Below, piece by piece: positions 48,201-59,240 of a stretch of 64,000 bases of DNA (position 1 is its first letter; each line of letters opens with the position of its first letter). Position numbers and translations under genes: made by a program. Source of the stretch: Anolis sagrei (Eukaryota > Chordata > Lepidosauria > Squamata > Anolidae); NCBI RefSeq assembly GCF_037176765.1, contig NC_090022.1, positions 178,428,117 through 178,492,116 on the forward strand, given 5' to 3'. The notes beneath the pieces were generated by a model that did not search any database, was not told where the DNA came from, and worked only from the letters and a program-made list of their open reading frames with translations.

Positions 48201-51200
48201 CCTTTCCCCGCATCTTCACCAGGCCACAGTCGATGGTGGAGAAGAGCCCACCCCACACAGCAAAGCTGCCTATTATGAGGAAGAAGGGGAGGATTTGGAT
48301 CCAGAGCTACTCCTTACAAGATCAATATTCTGTACCAAACAAAAATGTTTGCTTTGTGTTATGCATGTTCGACACAAGTGCTGAACTGTACAGAGACTGG
48401 CCAGAAGCCTAAAATCCACTGACAAAGAATGAGCGGCACTGGCATAAAAAAAATCACAAGCGCACAAAGGACTTAAAGGGAAGAGAATTCAGCCTGAGTT
48501 CCTGGGGATAACAGACAGTGCAGAACACAAAGATGTTTTATCCTGTTGAATAACAGATTCTCAAACTAAACTTAGAAACAATGAGCTATAATAATTGAAA
48601 TCCACAAACATGTGGACAATTTCAACAGAAAGGAGGAAACCATGAAAATGAACAAAATCTGGCTACCAGTATTTAAAAAAACTCTAAACTTACAACAGCA
48701 AACAACAGAGGGGAAACCATCAGGCACATCGAATCACCTCTCAACAAAAGATTGCCCCAGGCACTGCCAGGCCATCAAATGCTAATCAAGGTGGTCAGTT
48801 GAAACATTCACACCTAGCTCCAACAGACAAGAGTTCTTTGCCCCACCCTGGTCATTCCACATATTATACCTATTTTCCTAGTTCCAATAGACCTCGCTAC
48901 CTCTGAGGATGCTTGCCATAGATGCACGTGAAACGTCAGGAGAGAATGCCTCTCGAACATGGGCATATAGCCCGAAAAAACCTACAACAACCCAGCTATA
49001 ATAATTCTTCGTATTTACCTACAACGAAATTTGACTCAAGAACTCAAGTTCTATACAGGTTCCTGGAGTTTCATGTAAGCAGACACAAACAGGCTAAAGA
49101 GCTTACAATCTCCAACATCCTTAGACCCACCGCAAACTAGGTTCCTGCAGGAGCAAACCTTGCCAGCACGTCCCTGACGTCATCAGACTCCGCCTCTCGC
49201 CCCGCCCCTTTCTCCGCCCCTTTCTCCGTGCCAGCGTGGTTTTTCCTTTGCTAGGGCAGCATTGCCAGCGTACTCTCTCAGTTGGCAGAATTCAACTGAG
49301 AGAATATGCGGGCAATGCTGCCCTAGCAAAGGAAAAACCACTCTCACACGGAGAAAGGGCAGAGAAAGGGGCGGGGAGAGAGGTGCAGTCTCATGACGTC
49401 AGGGACGTGCTAGCAAGGTTTGCTCCCGCAATAACCTAGTTTGCGGCGGCTCTTAGAGATTGTAGCATGTTCCAACAACAAGGGGCCTGGAGAGAAGCTT
49501 CTTCTCATGCCCACCCGCCAATCCCACCTCTCATTTACAAAACAACAATTTACAAAGTGTAACCCTGGTTTTCAGAAACCCAGTCATAATGATAATCAGA
49601 TTGTCTTTTCACTTTTATGTACTCCAATAGATAATCCACTGTTTTATGGTGAGCCTGAGAGCTAAGTGTGCATTTTTATTTACTACTAGCTGTCCCCTGC
49701 CACGCGTTGCTGTGGCCCACATAGGGGTTCTGTGTGGGAGGTTTGGTCCAATTCTATCATTGGTGGGGTTCAGAATGCTCTGTGATTGTAGGTGAACTAT
49801 AAATCCCAGCAACTACAACTTCCAAATGTCAAGATTCTATTTTCCCCAAACTCCACCAGTGTTCACATTTGAGCATATTGAGCATTCATGTAGTTTGGTC
49901 CAGATCCATCATTTTAGTCCACAGTGATCTCTGGATTTAGGTGAACTACAACTCCAAAACCAAAGGACACTGCCCATCAAACCCTTCCAGTATTTTCTGT
50001 TCATCATGGGAGAACTGTGTGCCAAGTTTGGTTCAATTCCATTGTTGGTGGGGTTCAGAATGCTCTTTGATTGTAGGTGAACTATAAATCCCAGCAACTA
50101 CCACTCCCAAATGACAAAATCATTTTTTTTGAGTGAAGGACATACATTGGGTTGTTAGGTGTCTTGTGTCCAAATTTGGTGTCAATTCGTCCAGTGGTTT
50201 TTGAGTTCTGTTAATCCCACAAACGAACATTACAGTTTTATTTATATAGATGGCCATTCACTTTAAGGCTGCAATTCACACTTTCTTGGACACTCCTGTC
50301 ACTATATCCAGTGGGACTAAGCAGGCACTAACAAGATGGGAGTAGGCTATAAAAGTAACGAAATATGAATGAATCAACACCAGTACTCCATTTGACACCT
50401 GCCTTTCTCCTTAATTTCCCTTTCCTTTTTTTCCAGTGATTTCTTTATATATATTAAGTAAATTAAGTTTATATTCCACCTTTCCTCCAAAAAAATAAAT
50501 AAAATTGTTACTTCTCATTTTATCCTCACAATAAGCCAGACAGAAAGGACAGGTCCAGGTATGGAAGAGAAGGAAACAGAGCTTCGTCCATTGTTGTATT
50601 CTGAGCCTATAGATTTTAGCCCAAATCTCCTCAGTCTTGATCCAACTCATTAACAAGGTTTTTAGTTCTTCCCCTAAAAACAACATTAATTCCCTTTCTC
50701 CCTAAACTTACAACCTTTCTGCCCTGTCTGTAGAGTCACACATCACACATACAGTCCAAAGGGCTCGGGCCCTTCCTTACCTCCAATCTGTGGTGCTCTG
50801 ACCCTGATAGCATTAATACTGCCTCTGAATCGATGCTTGACCCCCTAGAAATGAAGAGAAACAACATCTACTTTAGGCATGGGCCTCCTTGGTTTATACA
50901 GAGGACTTAATAAGCTCAAAAGAGTGGGAGAGGACAGTTTCAAATGAATGCGGAAGAATTCTAATTTAGGACATAGAAGATTGCAAAAAGTATAGACCAA
51001 TGGAGAAGCAAGAGAACTTTGGGAGATGTCTACTTCAGTCAGCCAAAATTAACCTGAAGTAAACATTTCCCAGGAGATCTGGAAGGACGATGATCTATAG
51101 GATATTATCTTTGGACACCCCACCTTTGGAATGATCTGCCAGAAGCTTTGGCTGCAATGTGAATTTAAATCAGCAGTAAAGACCAGTTTCCAGATGGGCC

Positions 51201-51970
51201 TATCCAAATTATTTTTTAAATTATAGTTTTTAAAGTGTTTTTGATGAATTTTAATAAGTATTGGTTTTATATACTGTTTCAACTGATGCTATGCTTGTTA
51301 TATTATTTGTTGCTATTCCCTGCCTTGATCTGCATGGAGAGGTGGGGAAGAAATAAATATTCTTATGATTAACATAACAGTTTCTCCAGGTCTTATGATT
51401 CACATCTCATTTCCCAATCCCAGTATTACCACGGAGCCACAAACCAGTATTACCAGTTAACTGTTCGTTTTCAGCCATTTGTTGATCTTTATGATAGCTG
51501 TACAAGGCAACTGCTTTCCATTTACACCAGCTCTCTCCTGCTGTGTTTCTTGCTACCAATGAATGTTTTATTTCCACCGCTCTCAAAAGTGAAATGTTGA
51601 TAAACAATGACCACAGAAAGAGTCTCCACTTTTGCAATCTTTTTGGTGTTGAATATACTTTAATATTATAGTTATTTATTAATATATTTACATACGACTT
51701 GATAAGAAAGATCTCAAGGCAAGGTACAGACCGAAGACCAACTTTAAACTATCTTAGAGGGAATTTAACTCGAAAATGACTTGGAAAAATACTAAAAAAA
51801 TCAAAAACCCACTTTGAAACTGTTTCAAGCAGGTGTTCAATATAATAACACCCCACCACCTAAGCAGTCCAAGACATCTTGCTTCTTCACTTGTTTACTG
51901 CATTTTTCTCTCAACTATCTTTGTAAAACAATGAGTTACATATGAAAAACTACAAAATAATACAATATAA

Positions 51971-52028
<58 letters not shown>

Positions 52029-55000
52029 CAACACCTAGCTTCTGGTGCCTGTATACATGACAAAACTGCACTGGAGGACTGTGCAAATGGCCAAATGAAG
52101 GAAGAAAAAAGAAAGAAAGGGGGAAAGAGCAAAGACAGAGGGGAGCAGAAGACATTTCCATCTTGTCTTCTGCCTATATCATCAGTTGGGAGGCCCTTCC
52201 CCCCTCTGGCACCAACTGCTGCTCTGGCCAGAGTGAAGACAGAGGGGAGCAGAAGACAGTTCCCTCTTGTCTTTACTAATTATAAAATATATTGTATATA
52301 CATATGATATTTATAATATTATAATATAATACAATATAATACTAGTAATAATAATAATACAATATTATAATTATATATTTACATTACATGTAATATTACT
52401 AATAATATTACAATATAATGGTATAGTGCAATATAGTAATATATAATACTGATACTGTACTATGTTAATAATATAATATATTGTATGAAAATATATATTG
52501 AAAGTCGCTCTGAATCTCCTTCGAGGTGAGAAGGGTAGCATATAAATGCCGTAAATAAATAAATAATAAAGATATGAGGAAAGAGATGAAAGAGAAAGAT
52601 GGCATCAAAGAGGACAAAAGTGGAAAGGAGACAAAAAAGGAGAGGAAAAAAGAAAAAGAAGGGGACAGGAATGAAGGGAGGGAGGGAGGGAGGAAGGAAA
52701 AGTATATGGGGAGGAAAAGTATATGAGTGAAAGCAAGGGAAGAAAGAAAGACGGACAAGTGAGAAAGTTTTATAAGGAGGAAGAAAAGCAAGCTGCAAAG
52801 AAAATGCAAACCAGAGCATATACATTACAGTATATATTCAGGATTTTTTAAAAAAAAGTTATATGAAGTAATATTAAACTACCATCTCTGTACTGCAGAA
52901 ATGAAAAGTGAGAGAATAGAGGCATCTCTAAGACAGAACTAGGCAATTTTCAAAAGTGCTAGATTTACTATTTGGAGTGATTTTTTAAAAAAGAGGTTAA
53001 AACTTGGAACTCACCACTGGAGCATTGCGGAAGCCTTTCACAGCCTGGAAGACACCCCCACCAATCATGCCCATGGTGAAGGCGCCACCACAATCATCCA
53101 CAATCCGCCATGGGCTGCCAGAAGGAATGAGAAGGAGAGTTAGCGCAGGCTGCTGAACAATCACCCTGGGGATTGGTGTGGTGAAACAACTTTACAGTGG
53201 CCCTGAAATAGTCAAAGGCTTGATATGTCTTGGAATAGTCATTAATCACATTGGAGATTGTAGTAAAAAAAACCAAAAAAACAACAGAAGACTTAGGCCC
53301 CTTCCACACAGCTGAATAAAATCCCACATTTTCTGTTTTGAAGTGGAATATATGGCAGTGTGGACTCAGATAACACTGTTCAAAGAAGATATTGTGGGAT
53401 TTTCTGCCTTGATATTCTGGTTGTGTGGAAGGACTCCAAGTCTACGTGAAACAAATTGTATCTTTTCAAAAGATAGATTGCATCCCCATACATTTTGTTA
53501 CTACAATTAATCTATGTCTCCGAATTTCTTAGAAGGAGTAGGTTTAACTCCCAGTTCGCTAGCAAACTGAATTACCGTGTCATGATATGATGCATGTCTA
53601 AAAAAGTGTATCCCCAACAGGAAATGGTTGGAAATGGTTGGAAAGCTCTAGTCTAGATGGACTGGTGGCACTTAAAAGTGTGGCACAATCTTTTCATGGC
53701 AGTGGGATTGTTCTTTCATCTATTTCTACACAATCTTTCCCCCATGGATGCATCTCCACTGCAGAATTATGTCTCAATGTTATGGGAACCTGGGAATTAT
53801 AGTTTTTGTGAGGCATCCATCCTTAATAGAGAAGGCTAAAGACCTTGTAAAACAATAGCTCCCATGATTTCACAGCAATGAGGCATGGCAGTTAAAAGTA
53901 GTGTCAAACTGCAATAATTAATGACTTGGATGAAGGTCTAGAGCAGGGGTCCCCAAACTAAGGCCCTTGGGCCGGATATGGCCCTCCAAGGTCATTTATC
54001 CGGCCCTTGCTCAGGGTCAACCTAAGTCTGAAATGACTTGAAATCACACAACAACAACAACAATCCTATCTCATTAGCCAAAAGCAGGCCCACATTTCCC
54101 ACTGAAATACTAATAAGTTTATATTTTTAATTATTGTATTGTTTTTAAGTGTTTTTTGCACTACAAATAAGATATGTGCGGTGTGCATAGGAATTCATGT
54201 TCTTTTCAAATTAAAATCCAGCCCTCCAAAAGTTTGAGGGACTGTGACCTGGCCCTTTGTTTAAAAAGTTTGAGGACCCCTGGTTTAGAGGGCATGCTTA
54301 TCAAATTTGCAGATAACACCAAATTAGGATGGATAGCTTGATAGATGCAGGGAATGCTGTGGATGTAGCATATCTTGATTTCAATAAGGCCTTTGACAAA
54401 GTCACCCATGACCTTCTTGCAAGCAAACTAGACAAATGTGGGCTAGGCAATACTACTATCAGGTGGATCTATAATTGATTAAGTGACTGAACCCAAAGGG
54501 TGCTCACTAATAGTTCCACTTCATCCTGGAAAGAAGTGAGTAGTGGAGTACTGCAGGGTTTGCTCCTGGGGCCAGGAGCTGTTCAACATATTTATTAATG
54601 TCTTGGATGAAAGTTTAAGGGGCATGCTTATCAAGTTTGCAGATGACACCAAATTAGGAGAGATAGCTAATATTCCAGAGGACAGAATTCAAATGGACCT
54701 AAACAGATTAGAGAGCTGGACCAAAACTAACACAATGAATTTCAACAAAGACAAAAGTAAGATATGGCATTTAGGTAGAAAAAAATGAAATGCAAAGATA
54801 CAGGATGGGTGATGTGAGAAAAACATTGGAGTCTTCATGAACAACAACTTGAACATGAGCCAACAGTGTGATGCAGCAGCTCAAAAAGCCAATGCGATTT
54901 TGGGCTGCATCAAAAGGAGTATAGCGTCTAGATTGAAGGAAATCGTGGTGCCTCTCTATTCTGCTTTGATCAGATCCCACCTGGTATAATAATGGGTCTT

Positions 55001-58000
55001 AATCTGGGCACTGCAATTCAAGGAGGATATTGACAAGCTGGGAGGTGTCCAAAGAAGGGGGGGCTAAAATGATCAAAGGTCTGGAGACCAGGAATCCCTA
55101 TGAGGAACGTCTTAAAGAACTGGGTCTGTTTAGCCTGCAGAAGAGAAGGTTGAGAAGAAACATGATTGCCATGTATAAATATGTGAAAGGGTGTCATAAG
55201 GAAGAGGGAACAGGCTTGCTTTCTGATGCCTTTGAAACTCTTCAAATTCTACCTAAACATTAGGAAGAATTAGGTGCTTTGAATGCAATTTTCCTGCTTC
55301 TGGATGGCCTATGTGGTCTCTTCCAATTCTATGATTCTATAAGAACTTCCTGACTGTAAGACACTGGTTCTCAACCTGTGGGTCCCCAGGTGTTTTGACC
55401 TATAATTCCCAGAAATACCAGCCAGTTTACCAGCTGTTGGGATTTCTGGGAGTTGGAGGCCAAAACATCTGGGGGGACACAGGTTGAGAACCACTGCTGT
55501 ATGAGCTGTTTAGCAGTGGTACTCTCTGCCTTGGAGTGTGGTGGAAGCTCCTTCCTTGGAAACTTTTAAACAGAGGCTGGATGACCATCTGTCAGGGGTA
55601 CTTTGATGCTGCTTTTCCAGCGTGGCAGGGGATTGGCCTAGAATACTAGATGGTCAATGTGGTCTCTTCCAACTCTATTATTCTATGATTCTAAGAGTTC
55701 CCCTGGTGGCGCAGGGGGTTAAACTGCTGAACTTGCTGACCAAAAGGTTGCTGGTTCAAATCCAGGGAGCGGGGTGAGCTCCCACTGTTAGGCTCAGCTT
55801 CTGCCAACCTAGTAGTTTGAAAACATGCAAATGTGAGTAGCTCAATAGGTACCACTCCGAGGGGAAGATAAGGGCGCTCCGTGCAGTCATGCCGGCCACA
55901 TGACCTTGGAAGTGTCTATGGACGACGCCGGCTCTTCGGCTTAGAAATGGAGATGAGCACCACCACACACAGTTGGACTCAACTGAACTTAATGTGTGAG
56001 TCTACACTGCCAGATAATCTGGGATCAGATCCTAGGACATAGGGCTGTTTAGATCCAGCCTGAGTCTACGTCCTCAAATCTTATGAACTTTATTCTTGTT
56101 CAGTCTCTAAGGTGCTACAAGATTCCTATTGCAAGTACTAATTAAGTATAATATATATTTCATCAAATTTTGAGTGGATTTTCAAGCATCAGTTTCTTTA
56201 CAAAGTAAGGAATCGGGTAGTTTTGTATAAACAAAGTTTTAGCTTCTGTGACGGCTAGGTTCAACAGTTACTACCTACCAGAATTTTCGATTTGCAGACT
56301 GCTCAGAATATATTCTTGACCTAGATCATTAGTTATATAGTTATGTATTTGTATACAATTCTCTATTTTGGTGCTCACTGTACATTTTATAATATGCTGT
56401 CGAAGGCTTTCATGGCTGGAATCACTGGATTGCTGTGAGTTTTCGGGTCTGTGTGGCTATGTTCCGGAGGCATTCTCTCCTGACATTTCACCCACATCTA
56501 TGGCTAGCATCCTCACAGGTGAGGAGCCCCCAGTGGCGCAGTGGGTTAAACCCCTGTGCCGGCAGGACTGAAGACCGACAGGTCGCAGGTTCGAATCCGG
56601 GGAGAGGCGGATGATCTCCCTCTATCAGCTCCAGCTCCTCATGCAGGGAGATGAGAGAAGCCTCCCACAAGGATGATAAAAACATTCAATCATCCAGGCG
56701 TCCCCTGGGCAACGTCCTTGCAGACGGCCAATTCTCTCACACCAGAAGCGAGCTGGGTTTAGAAAAGCCAGAGGAACGAGAGACCAGATTGCCAATATCC
56801 ACTGGATAATGGAGAAAGGCAGGGAGTTTCAGAAAAACATCTATTTCTGCTTCATTGACTATTCTAAAGCCTTTGACTGTATGGATCATAATAAATTGTG
56901 GCAAGTTCCTGGTGGGATGGGCATCCCAAGCCACCTTGTCTCTCTCCTGAGGAATCTGTACAAGGACCAAGTAGCAACAGTAAGAACTGACCACGGAACA
57001 ACAGACTGGTTCAAGATTGGGAAAGGCGTACGGCAAGGCTGCATACTCTCACCCAACCTTTTTAACTTGTATGCAGAACACATCATGCGATGCGCGGGGC
57101 TTGAGGAATGCAAAGCTGGGGTGAAAATTGCTGGAAGAAACATTAACAACCTCAGATATGCAGATGACACCACTCTGATGGCCGAAAGCGAGGAGGAGCT
57201 GAGGAGCCTTCTAATCAAGGTGAAAGAAGAAAGCGCAAAAGCTGGGTTGCAGCTAAACATCAAAAAAACCAAGATTATGGCAAAAAGAATGATTGACAAC
57301 TGGAAAATATAGGGAGAAAATGTGGAGGCCGTGACAAACTTTGTATTTCTAGGCGCAAAGATTACTGCAGATGCAGACTGTGGCCAGGAAATCAGAAGAC
57401 GCTTACTTCTTGGGAGGAGAGCAATGTCCAGTCTCGATAAAATCGTAAAGAGTAGAGACATCACACTGGCAACAAAGATCCGCCTAGTCAAAGCCATGGT
57501 ATTCCCTGTAGTAACCTATGGATGTGAGAGCTGGACCATAGGGAAGGCTGAGCAAAGGAAGATAGATGCTTTTGAACTGTGGTATTGGAGGAATGTCCTG
57601 AGAGTGCCTTGGACTGCGAGAAGACCCAACCAGTCCATCCTCCAGGAAATAAAGCCCGACTGCTCATTGGAGGGAAGGATACTAGAGACAAAGTTGAAGT
57701 ACTTTGGCCACATCATGAGGAGACAGCAAAGCCTAGAGAAGACAATTATGCTGGGGAAAGTGGAAGGCAAAAGGAAGAGGGGCCGGCCAAGGGCAAGATG
57801 GATGGATGGCATCCTTGAAGTGACTGGACTGACCTTGAAGGAGCTGGGGGTGGTGACAGCCGACAGGGAGCTCTGGCGTGGGCTGGTCCATGAGGTCACG
57901 AAGAGTCGGAGATGACTGAACGAATGAACAACAACAAGAAGCGAGTCGCTCCTGACACGACAAAAAAAAATGTCTGGGAAAACCTTTACTTTTAGATTTC

Positions 58001-58440
58001 TTTACTTTTCAGTTTCTAGTGAAGCATAGTGAATAGTAAGGGATTGTGGGAGTTGTAGGGCAGCTTCCAACTCTATGATTCTACAGTGGAAATGTATCCT
58101 GAAACTCTCCTATAAGATGACTCGCCAGGAAAGTCAATAACGCTTAGTGAGGTAGAAAGAAAAAGAAGAAAGCAACTACAGGTGGGTCGGCTCAATCCTC
58201 TTTTGTGAGGTTTGTTTCCTTTCGTATTGGTAGAGAAAGATGTCTCCCTCTCAAGGGCAGCCAAAAAAGGCCTCTGATTCAGTTCCCTCCCCGAGAAAGT
58301 CAGAAGGCCCTTGTCCAGGGCGAGCAACCCAGCCCAACTCCTTTTCATGGTAATGATAAAGCAAGAAAGGCCTCCTCCTCCTCCCCCTCCAAACCCCAGC
58401 CCAAGTCCAGTTACCAGGGTTCCCGGGCATATTCCTCCAT
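45220..58440 (-). CDS. TIMM17B: Mitochondrial import inner membrane translocase subunit Tim17-B
   Basis: Subunit of the TIM23 complex of the inner mitochondrial membrane, which moves presequence proteins into the matrix. Coding exons on the minus strand are 58440-58415, 53114-53015, 50844-50781, 48269-48141, 48031-47921 and 45308-45220. All are GT/AG and in phase, 172 aa, the length I recall for human TIMM17B. It begins [20 protein letters not shown] and has the four hydrophobic segments of the Tim17/22/23 family (about 17-34, 63-80, 88-105, 112-135). Cys9 and Cys78 correspond to the disulfide pair known in yeast Tim17. The C-terminal tail ([11 protein letters not shown], ending GYPGYGHYQ) is the TIMM17B-type tail and separates it from TIMM17A. 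It is head to head with PQBP1. Introns carry L2, CR1, Helitrons, SINEs and a BovB, which stretch the gene to 13 kb. Confidence 0.97.
45455..46245 (-). mobile_element. L2 LINE 3' portion
   Basis: Minus-strand open frame 46245-45697 ([60 protein letters not shown]), about 180 codons of the L2 C-terminal region, then a tail to the TTTATT repeats at 45455. It is relatively intact. Confidence 0.92.
46246..46982. other. TIMM17B intron DNA, nothing recognised
   Basis: No repeat family or exon identified. Confidence 0.35.
46983..47768 (-). mobile_element. Full-length non-autonomous Helitron
   Basis: Read on the minus strand: A|TCTATATAAATAAAAATG .. hairpin GCCAC/CACAGCAACGCGTGGC about 12 bp before CTAG|T. 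786 bp, built of three shared-module blocks of about 250 bp. No Rep/helicase frame. Confidence 0.92.
48592..48990 (+). mobile_element. Penelope-like element, C-terminal coding end plus 3' region
   Basis: Starts in [19 protein letters not shown] and ends CAACAACCCA. Flanks AGCTATAATAATT (before) and GCTATAATAATT (after) form a 12 bp target duplication. Single orientation, 5' truncated. Confidence 0.82.
49104..49464. mobile_element. Large palindromic element with CRE and GC-box motifs
   Basis: Two arms of roughly 150-175 bp, about 90% identical as inverted repeats, meet around 49289. Each arm contains TGACGTCA (a CRE palindrome) and a CCCCGCCCC / GGGGCGGGG box. Ends TACAATCTC / GAGATTGTA. No clear target duplication. 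It lies in TIMM17B intron 3. Confidence 0.85.
49686..50250 (-). mobile_element. Full-length non-autonomous Helitron
   Basis: Minus strand A|TCTATATAAATAAA .. CCACAGCAACGCGTGGCAGG .. CTAG|T. 565 bp with two shared-module blocks. It is about 80-90% similar to 46983-47768. Confidence 0.92.
50251..50778. other. TIMM17B intron DNA, nothing recognised
   Basis: No repeat family identified next to TIMM17B exon 3. Confidence 0.35.
51115..51365 (+). mobile_element. LINE 3' tail, L2-like
   Basis: Degenerate frame around CACCTTTGGAATGATCTGCC and a tail ending GAGGTGGGGAAGAAATAAAT. Old and diverged. Confidence 0.5.
51366..52139. other. TIMM17B intron DNA with a CT/TA/CA microsatellite
   Basis: CTCTCT-TATATA-CACACA run at 51970-52028; otherwise nothing recognised. 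Confidence 0.5.
52140..52565 (+). repeat. Dispersed repeat with an AT-rich body, copy 2
   Basis: Head GACAGAGGGGAGCAGAAGAC occurs twice (52136 and 52240), then an AT-rich body matching 25545-25780 in reverse, then an L2-like end (GGTGAGAAGGGTAGCATATA) and TAAATAAATAAATA. Confidence 0.75.
52566..52830. repeat. Purine-rich GAAAG/GGGA tract
   Basis: About 265 bp, nearly all A/G on the plus strand, interrupted. It encodes only low-complexity frames. Confidence 0.8.
53294..53437. mobile_element. MITE with CTTCCACACAGC ends
   Basis: TAGGCCCCTTCCACACAGCT to GGTTGTGTGGAAGGACT. Same family as 7680-7830. Confidence 0.78.
53748..53918. mobile_element. MITE related to 61079-61270
   Basis: GCATCTCCACTGCAGAATTA at the left and GTTAAAAGTAGTGTCAAACT at the right match the arms of the element at 61079-61270. 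Confidence 0.6.
53944..54282. mobile_element. hAT-type element (CAGGGGTCCCCAAACT)
   Basis: Ends CAGGGGTCCCCAAACT and AGTTTGAGGACCCCTG, target duplication GTCTAGAG / GTTTAGAG. Inside is a BovB-like tail (GAAATGACTTGAAATCACAC). Nested in CR1. Confidence 0.88.
55362..55496. mobile_element. Palindromic hAT-type MITE (CAGTGGTTCTCAACC)
   Basis: Target duplication CTGTAAGA / CTGTATGA. It interrupts the CR1 copy. Confidence 0.88.
55694..55997 (+). mobile_element. tRNA-derived SINE (type A)
   Basis: GAGTTCCCCTGGTGGCGCAG head, B box GGTTCAAATCC, CTGCCAACCTAGTAG middle, end GAACTTAATGTG. It abuts the CR1 3' end. Confidence 0.87.
56390..56520 (-). mobile_element. Penelope-like 3' end fragment
   Basis: TGCTGTCGAAGGCTTTCATG .. 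GCATTCTCTCCTGACATTTC, reversed 3' end. Confidence 0.75.
56524..57970 (+). mobile_element. tRNA-derived SINE (type B) split by BovB
   Basis: The SINE runs 56524-56752, is interrupted by BovB, and its last part (GTCGCTCCTGACACGACAAA) resumes at about 57938. AAGCGAG on both sides looks like the BovB target duplication. About 15 bp of the SINE expected at the junction are missing. Confidence 0.85.
56753..57937 (+). mobile_element. BovB (RTE) LINE, 5'-truncated, nearly open
   Basis: Starts within the reverse transcriptase ([20 protein letters not shown]), with [33 protein letters not shown] and [10 protein letters not shown] (catalytic YADD), then [20 protein letters not shown] and [20 protein letters not shown]. 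It ends at a TGA (57913-57915) and the BovB 3' end with ACAACAACAA. The same frame is kept over about 385 codons with a single TAG at 57310-57312, so this is a young copy. It lies in TIMM17B intron 1. Confidence 0.95.
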
Positions 58441-58560
58441 CGCTCCCAGGCGAAAGTAGCGCCGGTCACGTGAAAGGAGGAACTAGAAAGACCCGGATCA
58501 CCCAACCGCCTCCGATTGGCTGCCGGTCAGCGCGTGAGGCGGGGACAAACTTCTCCGCGT
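58438..58560 (-). promoter_or_regulatory. TIMM17B: TIMM17B promoter region
   Basis: Repeat-free, GC-rich DNA directly upstream of the TIMM17B start. It contains CACGTG (58467-58472), a CCAAT box on the minus strand (58515-58519) and a GC box (58539-58544). There is no TATA box. CACGTG and CCAAT also occur upstream of PQBP1. Confidence 0.65.
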
Positions 58561-58767
58561 GGAAGCGCCGCCAACAGGTTGGTCGTCACCATAGAGATAG
58601 GAATACAAGACTACAGTACAGTTAGGTCAAGACTGTGCCTACCACTTTAAATCCTGCTGTCTCCTCCTTCAGCATTCTGGGGTTTGTAGTTTAGGAAGGC
58701 CCAGGATTTCTCCAGTTGAGGATGTCAAAGTCTCCTCCCCAACTACAAATCTCAGAATTCTGGATTA

Positions 58768-59115
58768 GTATTGTCGAAGGCTTTCATGGCCAGAATCACT
58801 GGGTTGTTGTAGGTTTTTTCGGGCTTTGTCCCACCCTGGTCATTCCACAGATATATAAACCCACTTTCCTAGTTCCAACAGACCACATTACCTCTGAGGA
58901 TGCTTGCCATAGATGCAGGAGAAAATGCCTCCAGAACAGTGGTTCTCAACCTGGGGTCCCCAGATGTTTTGGGCCTACAACTCCCAGAAATCCCAGCCAG
59001 TTTGCCAGCTATTAGGAATTCTGGGAGTTGTAGGCCAAAAACATCTGGGGACCCCAGGTTGAGAACCACTGCTCTAGAACATGGCCATATAGCCCGAAAA
59101 AAATCTACAACAACC
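58768..59115. mobile_element. Inverted Penelope-like 3' ends with a nested hAT MITE
   Basis: Reversed left end (TATTGTCGAAGGCTTTCATG), forward right end (ATATAGCCCGAAAAA .. CAACAACCCA). Flanks TTCTGGATTAG / TTCTGCATTAG form an 11 bp target duplication. The hAT MITE at 58937-59071 is inside. Confidence 0.75.
58937..59071. mobile_element. Palindromic hAT-type MITE (CAGTGGTTCTCAACC)
   Basis: Target duplication CTCCAGAA / CTCTAGAA. Arms are nearly perfect inverted copies. Confidence 0.92.
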
Positions 59116-59240
59116 CATTCTGCATTAGGTGTAAAGTGGTACACACACCCTCTACCAAAGTGTTATGTGAGGAGTGTGACAACAGAAAAGGATGGTAAAT
59201 TGCATTGGAAATTCCGGGTTCTGTTTTTGTAGGGCAAATG

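Larger units (their letters stand above)
53919..55690 (+). mobile_element. CR1 LINE with reverse-transcriptase remains
   Basis: Contains [20 protein letters not shown]-like and QG..LGP-like motifs (54370-54580), [20 protein letters not shown] (54640-54700), then the C-terminal part to 55690. Internal duplication of a segment (GGGCATGCTTATCAA at 54290 and 54622) and frame breaks show an old, rearranged copy. hAT elements are inserted at 53944-54282 and 55362-55496. Confidence 0.85.
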
